A stretch of DNA of 64,000 nucleotides from DAINPP01 sp963667315 (GTDB lineage: Bacteria; Thermotogota; Thermotogae; MWEM01). The notes beneath the pieces are model-generated. The model saw nothing but the letters and a program-made list of their open reading frames with translations, made no database searches and had not been told where the DNA came from. The stretch covers positions 3,162,001-3,226,000 of the forward strand of contig OY763325.1 of assembly GCA_963667315.1 (NCBI GenBank), in the 5' to 3' direction. Made by a program: the position numbers and the translations under genes. This document shows positions 26,196 to 34,676 of the stretch, one piece after another. Each line of letters begins with the position of its first letter. Within the stretch, counting starts at the first letter, position 1.

Positions 26196-26699
26196 TTACA
26201 CGTTGTTTGAGTTTCTTCTGGCTTCCTCTAAGGCAATCAATTTTTTTATGTAGGCCAACTCCGTCTTCAAATATTCATTTTCCTCTTCTAATTCTCGTAT
26301 CTTCTTCTCTTCCTCTGTTTGAGGCTCTTTACGCTGTATTTTCTTTCCCGTTGGTCGTCCTTTCCTTATCCGACTCAAACCCTCTTCACCCTCTCTTTCA
26401 TAGATCTTCTGCCAGTTCCACAATGTTGATACGGATGGTATCCCTAACACTGCTGATGCTTCTGATAGGCTGAGCTCATTTTCTGTCGTATATTTTATAG
26501 CATATTTTCTGAATGATTCAGGATATTTCCCTTTTGCTTTTGTATAATAGGCTTCTTCATTTAGCTGGTAGTATTGCCACCATCTTGTTCCAAGACTCCT
26601 TGATATCCCTGTTTCTTTTGCTGCCTCTTTGATACTGTACTGCTTTGTCTTCATTTTTTCAATAAATTCTTCCTTCTTTTTCATCTCGTATTTCGCCAT
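26196..26699 (-). CDS. IS3-family transposase OrfA (helix-turn-helix)
   Basis: 167 residues from ATG 26699, chosen because GGAGG lies 11 nt upstream; an ATG at 26753 falls inside the terminal repeat. Two HTH-like segments (SIKEAAKETGISRSLGTRWWQ and SLSEASAVLGIPSVSTLWNW) precede a basic linker and a leucine-zipper helix (EEEKKIRELEEENEYLKTEL), the usual IS150-type OrfA order. It shares the A7 slippery stretch that allows -1 frameshifting into OrfB. Confidence 0.9.
   Translation of the reverse strand: MAKYEMKKKEEFIEKMKTKQYSIKEAAKETGISRSLGTRWWQYYQLNEEAYYTKAKGKYPESFRKYAIKYTTENELSLSEASAVLGIPSVSTLWNWQKIYEREGEEGLSRIRKGRPTGKKIQRKEPQTEEEKKIRELEEENEYLKTELAYIKKLIALEEARRNSNNV
26241..26247 (-). promoter_or_regulatory. 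Programmed -1 frameshift site of the IS (A AAA AAA)
   Basis: On the minus strand the OrfA frame reads ATA AAA AAA TTG. A one-base backward slip continues as ATT GAT TGC and stays open into the OrfB frame (IDCLRGSQKKLKQRV...). The heptamer and the position ahead of the OrfA stop match other IS3-family elements. Confidence 0.8.
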
Positions 26700-26804
26700 G
26701 AAAAAATGCACCTCCAAAAGTTTTTTTATTTCTGTCCAACTTTTGGGGTGCATTTCACTTAATAGGCGCCTTCTTCTTATTTGTGAAAATGCTTCAGAAT
26801 GCCT

Positions 26805-28190
26805 TTAAGGGATTCTCTTATAAGGTGAATAGGTATTTGATGGGGTGTCAATCTTAAACAGATGGAAGGTGTTGGGTTCGATGGTGCCGTACAGCATCGA
26901 GTGATAGACGGTACAGGTAGAAGAAGAAAATTCATCTATCATTTGTGTGGCATTCATCAGGGAGGATTCCGTTGAAATCAACTGATATTCCTGTTTTGCA
27001 TTAGTGGGATTAACGATGATAACCCTGTAATCTTCAATGGATTCATTGTATCGTGAAAAGGCGATCAAATTTGGGTTATCGTATTCAAACTCTCCAAATT
27101 TCCCGCTGTTTATAGCGGTGCAATCTCTGAAAATATTGATTAACAAGTGATAGAAATCAGTGTCATCGTTTTGTTTGATTGTCATTTCCCAAGGCATCGG
27201 CTGTCTGCAATAGGGATCGCCCTCTGTTGCCAGCCCCAATTCTTCCCCATAATAGATGAGCGGGCTGCCGGGAAGTGTAAATTGAAGGAATACGGCCAGT
27301 TTCCAGTTCTTTCCAAAATCTTTTTTTATGCGTGGGGTATCATGACTGGACATGACGTTCCAGCATTTGAATAATGAATCGATACCACAGTCTTGTACCG
27401 TTTTTGCAATGGCTTTTACAGCCGTTTGGCCGCTTAAACGGTTTTCAATAACGGATTTTATTAGTTCTCTGAAATAATAGTTCATGATACCGTCCAGGAC
27501 ACCCCCACTTATCCATTTTTTGGGATAAGACCAGATTTCACCGATGGTGTTGTGATCTCCCAATTTCTTTAAAGAAAAGGTTAATTCTTTAAGATAGTCA
27601 TAACCGATATCATAAGCACAGTCCAGCCGCCAGTCATCGACTCCCAATCCTGTCCATTTATGAATCACGGAATCCTCCCGATTCCATAGTATATCCCGAA
27701 GTTCTTTCGAATCAAGATTTAGTTCTGGTAATCCCTTTACATCAGACCAATAAAGCGTCTCGCCGTTATTTTTATTGATCAGATTCTGATAGCCTTTGTT
27801 TCTGAACCAGTTATGTTCGCTGCCGATATGATTGAAGACACCGTCCAGTACCAGGCGAACATCGTTCTCATGAAGTGTTTTGATGAGTGCTTTCAAATCA
27901 GTTTCCGTTCCAAGCAAGGGATCGATACTGAAAAAATCGGTGCAGTCATATCTGTGATTGGTAATTGCCTTGAATATTGGGGTCAGGTATAAAAAATCTA
28001 TCCCCAACGACTTGATATAATCGGATTTCTGCTCGATTCCTTTTAAATCTCCCCCGTAAAAATCGTATTGATGCATTCCCTCTTCTTTATAATTGACCGG
28101 AATATTCCAATCCAACGTATTTTGTTTTTTACAGGATGAGAAAAATCTGTCCGGGAAAATTTCATACCCAATTGCTGCTTTATTTTTCAA
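26805..28190 (-). CDS. GH13 alpha-glucosidase/cyclomaltodextrinase-like enzyme, cytoplasmic
   Basis: 461 residues with no signal peptide. The (beta/alpha)8 motifs of GH13 are present: region I DGVFNHIG, region II WRLDCAYD (nucleophile Asp), region III IGEIW (acid/base Glu) and region IV SSHDTPR (third acid). The FYGGDLKGI block resembles the neopullulanase/cyclomaltodextrinase group. It hydrolyses imported maltodextrins. Last gene of the mal operon: TTG start in a 4-nt TTGA overlap with malG, GGAG upstream. Confidence 0.9.
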   Translation of the reverse strand: MKNKAAIGYEIFPDRFFSSCKKQNTLDWNIPVNYKEEGMHQYDFYGGDLKGIEQKSDYIKSLGIDFLYLTPIFKAITNHRYDCTDFFSIDPLLGTETDLKALIKTLHENDVRLVLDGVFNHIGSEHNWFRNKGYQNLINKNNGETLYWSDVKGLPELNLDSKELRDILWNREDSVIHKWTGLGVDDWRLDCAYDIGYDYLKELTFSLKKLGDHNTIGEIWSYPKKWISGGVLDGIMNYYFRELIKSVIENRLSGQTAVKAIAKTVQDCGIDSLFKCWNVMSSHDTPRIKKDFGKNWKLAVFLQFTLPGSPLIYYGEELGLATEGDPYCRQPMPWEMTIKQNDDTDFYHLLINIFRDCTAINSGKFGEFEYDNPNLIAFSRYNESIEDYRVIIVNPTNAKQEYQLISTESSLMNATQMIDEFSSSTCTVYHSMLYGTIEPNTFHLFKIDTPSNTYSPYKRIP

Positions 28191-29008
28191 TGTTTAACCG
28201 CTCCTTTTGTTAATCCGTTTACGATGTATTTTTGAAGACTGTAGAAGATGATCAGGATCGGAACTGATCCGAGTACGGATGCAGCACTGAAGGTTGCCCA
28301 TTTCCCGGCATAGTTTCCCGCCATAAAAGATTTCAAACCGACACCAAGGGGATATTTCCCCGGATCAAACAGTAGTATGGCAGAAAGCATGTATTCATTA
28401 TATACCCCGATAAACGTCATGATAAATTGTGTCACCAGCATCGGAAGCATCAGCGGAAAGAGGATTTTCCAATACGTCTTCCATCTGGAGGCTCCGTCGA
28501 TATAGGCGGATTCGTCCAGCTCCTTTGGAATGGCATTCATATAATTTCTCATCAACCAGATACCAATCGCGGAATTTCCGAATCCTAAAATGAGGACAAT
28601 TCCGTTCAATGAGTTCAGCAACCCTACTATCTGAAGCATCTTAAAGTAGGCAACCATTGCAACAGAAACCGGTAGCATCTGAACGATGAGAAGAAAGGTG
28701 ATTCCGTATTTTTTACCGCGGAAATGAAACCGGCTGAAAGCATAGCCGCCGAACATCGTCACGATAACGGCGATAATACCCGCCGAAACACCCATATACA
28801 AAGAATTCCTGATCCAGCTTGGAAAAGCGGTTCCTGTGAATATATCAGCGTAATGATCCAGTGTGTATTCCGTTGGGATAATTGAGGCGTTGTAGATGGA
28901 TTCTCCAACTTTAAATGAGTTGAGGACAACAAGAATAAAGGGAAAAATAACGATGAACGTGATTAAGATTATGAGGAACCTGACAGGCCATACGGTATGT
29001 TTTGTCAT
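28187..29008 (-). CDS. Maltodextrin-type ABC transporter permease, MalG family
   Basis: 273 residues, six membrane segments. The EAA motif reads ELDESAYIDGASRWKTYWKILFPLMLPML, characteristic of CUT1 MalG-type permeases. It starts 1 nt after the malF stop and overlaps the GH13 gene. No matching ATPase is in the operon; CUT1 systems commonly share a MsmK/MalK-type ATPase encoded elsewhere. Confidence 0.92.
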   Translation of the reverse strand: MTKHTVWPVRFLIILITFIVIFPFILVVLNSFKVGESIYNASIIPTEYTLDHYADIFTGTAFPSWIRNSLYMGVSAGIIAVIVTMFGGYAFSRFHFRGKKYGITFLLIVQMLPVSVAMVAYFKMLQIVGLLNSLNGIVLILGFGNSAIGIWLMRNYMNAIPKELDESAYIDGASRWKTYWKILFPLMLPMLVTQFIMTFIGVYNEYMLSAILLFDPGKYPLGVGLKSFMAGNYAGKWATFSAASVLGSVPILIIFYSLQKYIVNGLTKGAVKH

Positions 29009-29009
29009 T

Positions 29010-29915
29010 CTACCACTCTTCTTTCATGGCTTTTGTAAATTTAATGGAGATCAGCATGAGTACGATGGTCATGAAAAAAGTAACAACGCCATATGCAGCT
29101 GTTAATCCATATCGCTGAACCTCGCGCATGAGATTGAACGTATAACTGACCAGTATATCCGTTGAACCGAAATATTGTCCCATTGATTCTCTGGGGCCTC
29201 CTCCGGTCAGAAGATAGATGAGGTTGAAATTGTTGAATTGAAAGGCGATCTGTGTAATAAACAACGGTAGCATAATGATCCTCAGAAGTGGTGCTGTGAT
29301 ATGTCTGAACCGCTGAATGGCGGTTGCACCATCCGTTCTGGCAGCCTCGTATAATTCGACTGGGATACTGTTCAAGGCAGCCTGGGACATGACCATGAAA
29401 TAGGGAAATGACAGCCAGATATTTACACCGATGACTGAGATTCTTGCACAGGTGGTATCGGTGAGCCATTTTACCGAATCGAATCCTATCATATTCAATA
29501 TTTGATTCAGAATACCATCAGCCCCCATCATGGAATGCCACATCTGTATGGATAATACGCCTGGCAATGCCCAGGGAATGATCAGTAATGCCCTGTACAG
29601 ATTTCTTTCTTTCAACCCTTTATGGTTCAGCAAAAGAGCGATTCCCAACCCTACACCCACATTCAGAAAAGATGAGAGAAAAGTCCAGGTAAATGTCCAA
29701 CCCAGTACGGGAAAAAACGGACTTTTCATTGAAAAAATCTCTATAAAATTGGATAGTCCTACAAATTGAAATGTCTGATAATGAAAGATTCCATAATTCG
29801 TGAATGAGATGTATATATTATAGATGGCAGGTATAACCGTAACGATGAGAATGGCGATTAATGCCGGTATCAGATAGGTATACGCTGACAATGCTTCCTT
29901 AGTTGTTCTTTTCAT
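29010..29915 (-). CDS. Maltodextrin-type ABC transporter permease, MalF family
   Basis: 301 residues with six membrane segments and the EAA loop ELYEAARTDGATAIQRFRHITAPLL. It lacks the large periplasmic loop of the E. coli MalF, as in Thermotoga and Gram-positive CUT1 systems. GGGAG precedes ATG. It is separated from malE by a strong hairpin (29941-29969) likely to lower permease relative to binding-protein synthesis. Confidence 0.92.
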   Translation of the reverse strand: MKRTTKEALSAYTYLIPALIAILIVTVIPAIYNIYISFTNYGIFHYQTFQFVGLSNFIEIFSMKSPFFPVLGWTFTWTFLSSFLNVGVGLGIALLLNHKGLKERNLYRALLIIPWALPGVLSIQMWHSMMGADGILNQILNMIGFDSVKWLTDTTCARISVIGVNIWLSFPYFMVMSQAALNSIPVELYEAARTDGATAIQRFRHITAPLLRIIMLPLFITQIAFQFNNFNLIYLLTGGGPRESMGQYFGSTDILVSYTFNLMREVQRYGLTAAYGVVTFFMTIVLMLISIKFTKAMKEEW

Positions 29916-29940
29916 CTTTCAACTCCCAAGTGTGAATAAA

Positions 29941-29969
29941 CGGAACATGTCTCTTAGAGACATGTTCCG
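29941..29969 (-). terminator. malE-malF intercistronic hairpin (attenuator)
   Basis: CGGAACATGTCTC (29941-29953), 3-nt loop, GAGACATGTTCCG (29957-29969), 10 nt beyond the malE stop. On the minus strand it is followed by TTTATT. It is probably a partial terminator or mRNA 3'-end protector. Confidence 0.8.
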
Positions 29970-29978
29970 CAAAGATTA

Positions 29979-31202
29979 TTATTTTCGCATTATTTCTATC
30001 TTTTCTGTGATGGCATCGGAAAGCTGTTGCATCGTATCTTCCGCGTTTTCTTTTCCAAGATAGACGATCTGCAGGGCATCGGACCAGACAGACCAAACAC
30101 TTGACATTTCAGGGATATTAGGCATGGGATTTCCGAGTTCTGCCTGTCTTGCCCATGCACTGATCTGTTCGTTGGATTTAACGGCTTCTGTTTCCAGGAC
30201 ATCACTTCTCGTTGGTGTTAAGTGTGTATCCAATGCAAATTGAGCCATGTTGGATTTTGACGTGATATATTCAGCCAGTTTTAAAGCTGCTTCTTTATTA
30301 GAGGAATAATTGTTGATCCCGACAAACTGAACACCGAGAAATGGCTGCGGATATTCACCATTGGGTAGCATCGGAATGACGGATATACCGTAATCAATAC
30401 CAAGTTTTTCAAGATTTGCGATAACCCATGGACCGTTGATCTGAAGGGCGGCTTTACCCTGTTCAAATGTTCCGGTTGAAAAGGCATGCTGTGAGCTTCT
30501 ATCTCTCATCGATTCCGGGAAATAACCGTTATCAAAGAATGATTTGAGATAATTGACAGCTTCAACTGCACCCTCATTATTCATACCGATATCGTACACA
30601 TCGTATTGATCGTCTTTCCATCCGAAAATATATCCTCCGAACCCTTTGAGGATTCCGTACATGTGATAAGGTTCAGCAGCCGGGAAGACGAGACCGTATG
30701 TATCTGAATTTTCATATTGTTCAATAATGTCAAGGACTTCATCGAAGGTTTCAGGTGCCTTTTCGACAAGTGCCTTGTTGTAAACAAGACCGACGCTTTC
30801 AACTGACAGGGGGATGCCGTATGGCTTTCCATTGTAGGTCACCGCCATGACGGTTGAATCAAAGAAGCCGTTAAGGCTATCCGGATGCGTATCAAGCGGA
30901 TAAAGGATTCCCTGATTTGCCCATTTTCCAATGATGTCATGGGGCATGGTTGCGATGACATCCGGTCCCATCCCTGCCGGAGCAGCCATTTGAAGCTTGG
31001 TATCCATATCCGTCTGATCCGGTATGGAAACCAGTTCAACGCTAATTGATGTTTCACTGACGAAGTTGTCCAGAATTTTTTCAAGTGACTGATAAGCAGC
31101 CATGTCAGGTTTATAAACGGTCCAAACCTTAAGGGAATTTCCCGCAAATAAAATCCCCGCCATTGAAAAACAAATGAATAACGCTAATACGATTTTTTTC
31201 AT
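29979..31202 (-). CDS. Maltodextrin-binding protein, MalE family
   Basis: 407 residues. The Sec signal peptide (MKKIVLALFICFSMAGILFAG) has a likely cleavage after LFA. The mature SBP_bac_1-type protein begins NSLKVWTVY and contains GMGPDVIATMPHDIIGKWANQGILYPLD and the AALQINGPWVIANLEKLGIDYG block of maltose-binding proteins. No lipobox cysteine, so it may be soluble in the envelope space. Preceded by AGGAG; second gene of the operon behind lacI. Confidence 0.93.
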   Translation of the reverse strand: MKKIVLALFICFSMAGILFAGNSLKVWTVYKPDMAAYQSLEKILDNFVSETSISVELVSIPDQTDMDTKLQMAAPAGMGPDVIATMPHDIIGKWANQGILYPLDTHPDSLNGFFDSTVMAVTYNGKPYGIPLSVESVGLVYNKALVEKAPETFDEVLDIIEQYENSDTYGLVFPAAEPYHMYGILKGFGGYIFGWKDDQYDVYDIGMNNEGAVEAVNYLKSFFDNGYFPESMRDRSSQHAFSTGTFEQGKAALQINGPWVIANLEKLGIDYGISVIPMLPNGEYPQPFLGVQFVGINNYSSNKEAALKLAEYITSKSNMAQFALDTHLTPTRSDVLETEAVKSNEQISAWARQAELGNPMPNIPEMSSVWSVWSDALQIVYLGKENAEDTMQQLSDAITEKIEIMRK

Positions 31203-31250
31203 AGAGCATCTCCTTTTTTGTTTTGTTAAGAGGTTCTTTTTCTGCCGGCG

Positions 31251-32234
31251 TTAATTAGAGCCTCTTTTGATATATTTGGGTGTGATTCTTTCTGTAATGA
31301 CTTCAGAATGCTTTCCGTTTATTTTTTCCAGGATAATCTTCGCCCCTCTTTCGCCCAGTTGTTCAACAGGTTGTGCGATGGTTGCGATATCCAGTGTTTC
31401 TGCGAATTCAAGATTATCAAATCCGATGAGACTGTAATCTTTACCCGGTGACTTCCCATTTTTTCCGGCCCCTTCGATAAATCCCCTTGCGATGATATCC
31501 GACAGACAAAAGACTGAAAATGAATGATTCTCCTCTGATAGTTTTTTCCCGAGTTTGAAGGCTTCATTCCAGTCCAAAGTGATTGGGATTTCATCAACTG
31601 AAGTGCCGGAACCGTATTTTTCTACAATTTTCTGTTTAAACCCATCTTTTCTCACCTGAAAAACAGTCGAAGTAAAGGCATGGTCGCTTTCGAGACCGCC
31701 GATAATGAATATTTTCTCTCGAATGTTGAGGTTCTCAGCTGCAAGACGCCCGCCTTCATGATTATCCACATAAATACAATCAAAATCTTCCTCATATGTA
31801 TCGAGTATCACGATGGGTTTCTCAACGGGAAGTGATGCCTTTCCAAAAAGGTGTTTTAAAGACAGTGAACTGATGATCAACCCGTCCGTATGGTAGAGGA
31901 AATGAAACGGATCACTGAATCTTTTTAATCTCGATTGAGAAAGCATGGGGAATAACACACTGTCGTAATGATATTCCTCAAGTGTCGAGTCAATTGCATT
32001 TACGATTCTCGCCATGAATTCATGCCCTATTGTCGGGATGATGATGGAGACCAGTCCTGTTTTTCCTTTGGACAGATTTCTTGCATGAAGATTAGGCTTA
32101 TAATTTAATCGTTTCATGGCCTCAAGGACTTTTTCGCGATTCTTTTCTTTTACCCTTTCATCGTTGTTTAATACTTTTGATACGGTTCCCGTGCTGACTC
32201 CCGCAACCCTTGCAATATCTGAGATAGTTGACAT
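31251..32234 (-). CDS. LacI-family transcriptional regulator of the maltodextrin operon
   Basis: 327 residues. The N-terminal HTH (STISDIARVAGVSTGTVSKVLNN) and hinge helix (LNYKPNLHARNLSKGK) are canonical, followed by a sugar-binding PBP1-type domain (GLVSIIIPTIGHEF, IIGGLESDHAF, LIGFDNLEFA). It is the first gene of the operon lacI-malEFG-GH13, behind two tandem palindromic operators, so it is probably autoregulated and controls the operon through maltodextrin. Confidence 0.93.
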   Translation of the reverse strand: MSTISDIARVAGVSTGTVSKVLNNDERVKEKNREKVLEAMKRLNYKPNLHARNLSKGKTGLVSIIIPTIGHEFMARIVNAIDSTLEEYHYDSVLFPMLSQSRLKRFSDPFHFLYHTDGLIISSLSLKHLFGKASLPVEKPIVILDTYEEDFDCIYVDNHEGGRLAAENLNIREKIFIIGGLESDHAFTSTVFQVRKDGFKQKIVEKYGSGTSVDEIPITLDWNEAFKLGKKLSEENHSFSVFCLSDIIARGFIEGAGKNGKSPGKDYSLIGFDNLEFAETLDIATIAQPVEQLGERGAKIILEKINGKHSEVITERITPKYIKRGSN

Positions 32235-32279
32235 CTGATCACCCCATAACGAACATAAAATTGAATGAAAAACAAAAAA

Positions 32280-32335
32280 ATGAATCGATTCATAATGAAT
32301 CGATTCATTTTAACATCTTTAATGATATAAATCAA
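32280..32335 (-). promoter_or_regulatory. Maltodextrin operon promoter with two tandem LacI-type operators
   Basis: On the minus strand: -35 TTGATT (32330-32335), 17-bp spacer, -10 TAAAAT (32307-32312). Two copies of the palindrome ATGAATCGATTCAT follow (32295-32308 and 32280-32293), 15 bp centre to centre, with the central CG typical of LacI-family operators. The first copy overlaps the -10 box. Both lie within 50-75 bp of the lacI start. Confidence 0.85.
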
Positions 32336-32567
32336 ATTGAATCATTTCTTATCAGGACGGATTATTGCCAAATAGAGATTATTATGTCCAAAAATCTTCG
32401 TTTTTAACCTGATAAGTGAAAAGAATCGAATAGAAAGAACACTTATACAAAAAAAGGTAGATGATATATAAAGTTCATTGTTGACAAATAAATATTTATA
32501 TGATAGAGTTTATTAAATAATTGTATTATAGGATTATTAAATAACCACTTTATACAAAGGAGAGGTT
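32336..32567. other. AT-rich divergent region upstream of the ArsR-type gene
   Basis: 232 bp with no gene. It contains TTGACA (32481-32486) followed by the palindrome ATAAATATTTAT (32488-32499) and weak -10 candidates (TAGAGT at 32504-32509). This is a plausible regulated promoter for the plus-strand gene, and the palindrome could be an ArsR-type site; evidence is weak. Confidence 0.4.
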
Positions 32568-33551
32568 ATGGGGGAAATGGTCTATCATAAGGGTTTGGAT
32601 TTTATCTTTTCAATTCATAAATATTTCCTTACACTTGAAAAAAATGAAAAATACGAAAATGAAAATGCGATGATATGGAAAGAATACTTGGAACAGCCTG
32701 AACTCGTCTTTGTTAAAAATGATTTGAAGACCGTGTTTATAAGCCGTTTGTTTACATCCGCAATTGGTGAATTTGTTGAGAGAAATTCTCTGCAGGCGTT
32801 ATTTGATTTGGATGAGACCGGCTTTCTTAAAATTTTTGCCGATGGTATCAATTCCGATTCCCTTGACAGAGAACGGATATGGGAATTACACGATGCTTAC
32901 TTTTCAGAGGAATTGTATGTCAGGGAAGAGGATTTTGTTATTTTCAAAGAGGCGATTTTCAACACGGAAGTGTTCAGGGTACGATTGATTAATGCGTTAA
33001 AAAAGACTTATTCGGTTTTTGAAAATAGAATTTTATCAACAGAGATGATGACTGTTATAGAAAAAGTCTTAAAACAACACAATGAAAATATCAAAAATGG
33101 CGATGAAACCTACACCAAGCATATCATCAACATGAAAGTCTTTGATTCGGGAACCCTTCCGGAAGGGTTCAAATTGTATATGCTGTATTTTTGCTCAAAG
33201 AACTATCTGATTTCAGTCGAGGGAAATTTTCTGATTTTCAGTAGTGATGTATACGATAAGATGAAATCCATTTATGAAAAATTGGATATTCAATTGTTTT
33301 TAAACGTCATCTCGGATAATACGAGGTTGAATTTGTTGAAGCTGTTGATGAAAAGAGAATATTATGGGGCTGAACTTGCAAGGGAGCTTGAGGTAACGAC
33401 AGCGAATATTTCCCATCATATCATGAAATTCAGTAAACTAAAGATTGTAAAAATGCGTAAAGGGGAGAAAAGCAGAATTTATTTTTCTGTTTTAAAAGAG
33501 GGCGTGGAGAGGTATATTGACAGTCTTCGCGATTTTTTATATGAGAAATAA
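32568..33551 (+). CDS. ArsR-type HTH regulator with long N-terminal domain
   Basis: 327 residues. The C-terminal ~85 residues form an ArsR-like winged helix (VISDNTRLNLLKLLMKREYYGAELARELEVTTANISHHIMKFSKLKIV). The N-terminal ~240 residues are a helical domain rich in charged residues that I do not recognise, so the effector is unknown. Far longer than metal-sensing ArsR proteins (~110 residues), and without a Cys metal site. AAAGGAGAGG precedes ATG. It lies 27 nt ahead of the orphan permease, its probable target. Confidence 0.82.
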   Translation: MGEMVYHKGLDFIFSIHKYFLTLEKNEKYENENAMIWKEYLEQPELVFVKNDLKTVFISRLFTSAIGEFVERNSLQALFDLDETGFLKIFADGINSDSLDRERIWELHDAYFSEELYVREEDFVIFKEAIFNTEVFRVRLINALKKTYSVFENRILSTEMMTVIEKVLKQHNENIKNGDETYTKHIINMKVFDSGTLPEGFKLYMLYFCSKNYLISVEGNFLIFSSDVYDKMKSIYEKLDIQLFLNVISDNTRLNLLKLLMKREYYGAELARELEVTTANISHHIMKFSKLKIVKMRKGEKSRIYFSVLKEGVERYIDSLRDFLYEK

Positions 33552-33578
33552 CAGATATTTTACCGGTGGTGAAAAAGT

Positions 33579-34622
33579 ATGTATTTGAGGTTTGCTGCAA
33601 AGAGAATATTCTGGGGTGTCATGTCTTATGTATTTATTATATCCATGTATTCCTGCATTTTAAACACTAAAATAGAAGTGACGGCCTGGGCGGATGTGCA
33701 TATGATGGTACAGGGATATATGATGTCACCTGCAATCAAGAAAATTTCTCCAGAGGAACTTCCGCAAGTAAAGGCAGAAGTAACGGAGATGGCAAAGGCT
33801 GCGTTTGGACTTGATAAGCCTTTGTATATCAGGATATTTAATCGAATCAAGGATGCCCTTGTTTTTAATTTCGGGAATATCAAACAGGAGGATCGGGATC
33901 GGCCGAATCCGATCAAGTATCAATTGATGGAAGCCTTTAATCATACGATGAAACTTTTTGTTTTTTCAACTGTTATCTGTTTCTGGGTTGGGCTTCTTCT
34001 CGGGAAATTGAAAGCAGTATACCGAAATTCGCCGTTTGACAAAACAACTTCCGTTATGACCTTTTTCTTTTATGGAACACCGAGCTGGTGGATTGCCAAT
34101 ATTCTGATTTACTTTTTTGTGTATGAAAACCGCATCATGCCGTTTGCACAGTTTCATACCCGTCCTTTTATACAAAATCCAATCCTGTTTTTCCTCGACT
34201 CCATGTATTATCTGATCTTACCGATAGCCACATTGATCATAACGGGAATCTGGGGAACCGCATATATCGTCAAGAATATCCTGCTGACGAATCTTGAAGA
34301 GGATTATGTCATGTCGGCAAGGGCAAGGGGGATTCCCGAAAGAAAGGTTGTTCACGATCATGCTTTGAAGGCGGCGGCACCCCCAATTGTAACCATGGGA
34401 TTGACGGCACTTGCCACTTCTTTTGCCGGTGATATTATCATTGAAATTATCTTTGCTTATCCGGGTCTTGGACTGATGTTATGGGAGGCCATCAAATGGA
34501 ATCGTATTCATCATATGATGGCCGTTCTATGTTGTATAACGATGATTTACTGCGCTATTCTGATCATACTTGATCTGATTTACGGTTTTCTGGATCCACG
34601 AATCAATTACGGCAGACGATGA
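33579..34622 (+). CDS. Orphan ABC transporter permease, OppB/DppB family
   Basis: 347 residues. It is clearly paralogous to the permease at 105-1151: shared SARARG-PERKV-HAL--AAPPIVTMGL and C-terminal YGFLDPRI, plus a similar N-terminal extracytoplasmic loop. No OppC, ATPase or binding protein follows; a terminator comes directly after. It may borrow partners from the first opp system or have a non-transport role; linkage to the ArsR-type gene suggests an inducible alternative subunit. Confidence 0.85.
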   Translation: MYLRFAAKRIFWGVMSYVFIISMYSCILNTKIEVTAWADVHMMVQGYMMSPAIKKISPEELPQVKAEVTEMAKAAFGLDKPLYIRIFNRIKDALVFNFGNIKQEDRDRPNPIKYQLMEAFNHTMKLFVFSTVICFWVGLLLGKLKAVYRNSPFDKTTSVMTFFFYGTPSWWIANILIYFFVYENRIMPFAQFHTRPFIQNPILFFLDSMYYLILPIATLIITGIWGTAYIVKNILLTNLEEDYVMSARARGIPERKVVHDHALKAAAPPIVTMGLTALATSFAGDIIIEIIFAYPGLGLMLWEAIKWNRIHHMMAVLCCITMIYCAILIILDLIYGFLDPRINYGRR

Positions 34623-34627
34623 GGCAT

Positions 34628-34660
34628 AAAAAGGCAGACGAACGGTCTGCCTTTTTTATT
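34628..34660. terminator. Terminator after the orphan permease
   Basis: AAAAAGGCAGAC (34628-34639) pairs with GTCTGCCTTTTT (34645-34656). It may serve the convergent minus-strand gene as well. Confidence 0.92.
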
Positions 34661-34676
34661 CTGTGAAGCAAAATAT

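Larger units (their letters stand above)
25313..26757 (-). mobile_element. IS3-family (IS150 group) insertion sequence, apparently intact, 1445 bp
   Basis: Ends begin TG and finish CA. The imperfect terminal inverted repeats read TGATCTGACCCCAAAAAG and, from the other end, TGAAATGCACCCCAAAAG, both leading into GTTGGACAG. A 4-bp target duplication CTTA flanks it (25309-25312 and 26758-26761). Two overlapping reading frames encode OrfA and OrfB. It lies within a terminator loop, so it probably did little harm to either neighbour's coding sequence. Confidence 0.93.
25292..26782. terminator. Terminator hairpin split by the IS (arms 25292-25309 and 26765-26782)
   Basis: The left arm AAATAAGAAGAAGGCGCC and right arm GGCGCCTTCTTCTTATTT are perfect 18-bp complements separated by 1.45 kb of IS. 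Removing the IS and one CTTA copy restores a loop of TTAATA, giving a bidirectional terminator between the oxidoreductase (plus) and the maltodextrin operon (minus). The left arm includes the beta-subunit stop codon. Confidence 0.88.

Noticed and set aside
26753..26753. ATG at 26753 as the transposase OrfA start
   Set aside because: It falls inside the terminal inverted repeat; ATG 26699 has a strong GGAGG.
32280..32308. Tandem 14-bp repeats as mobile-element ends
   Set aside because: Each copy is itself a palindrome with a central CG next to a lacI gene and promoter; operator sites explain them better.
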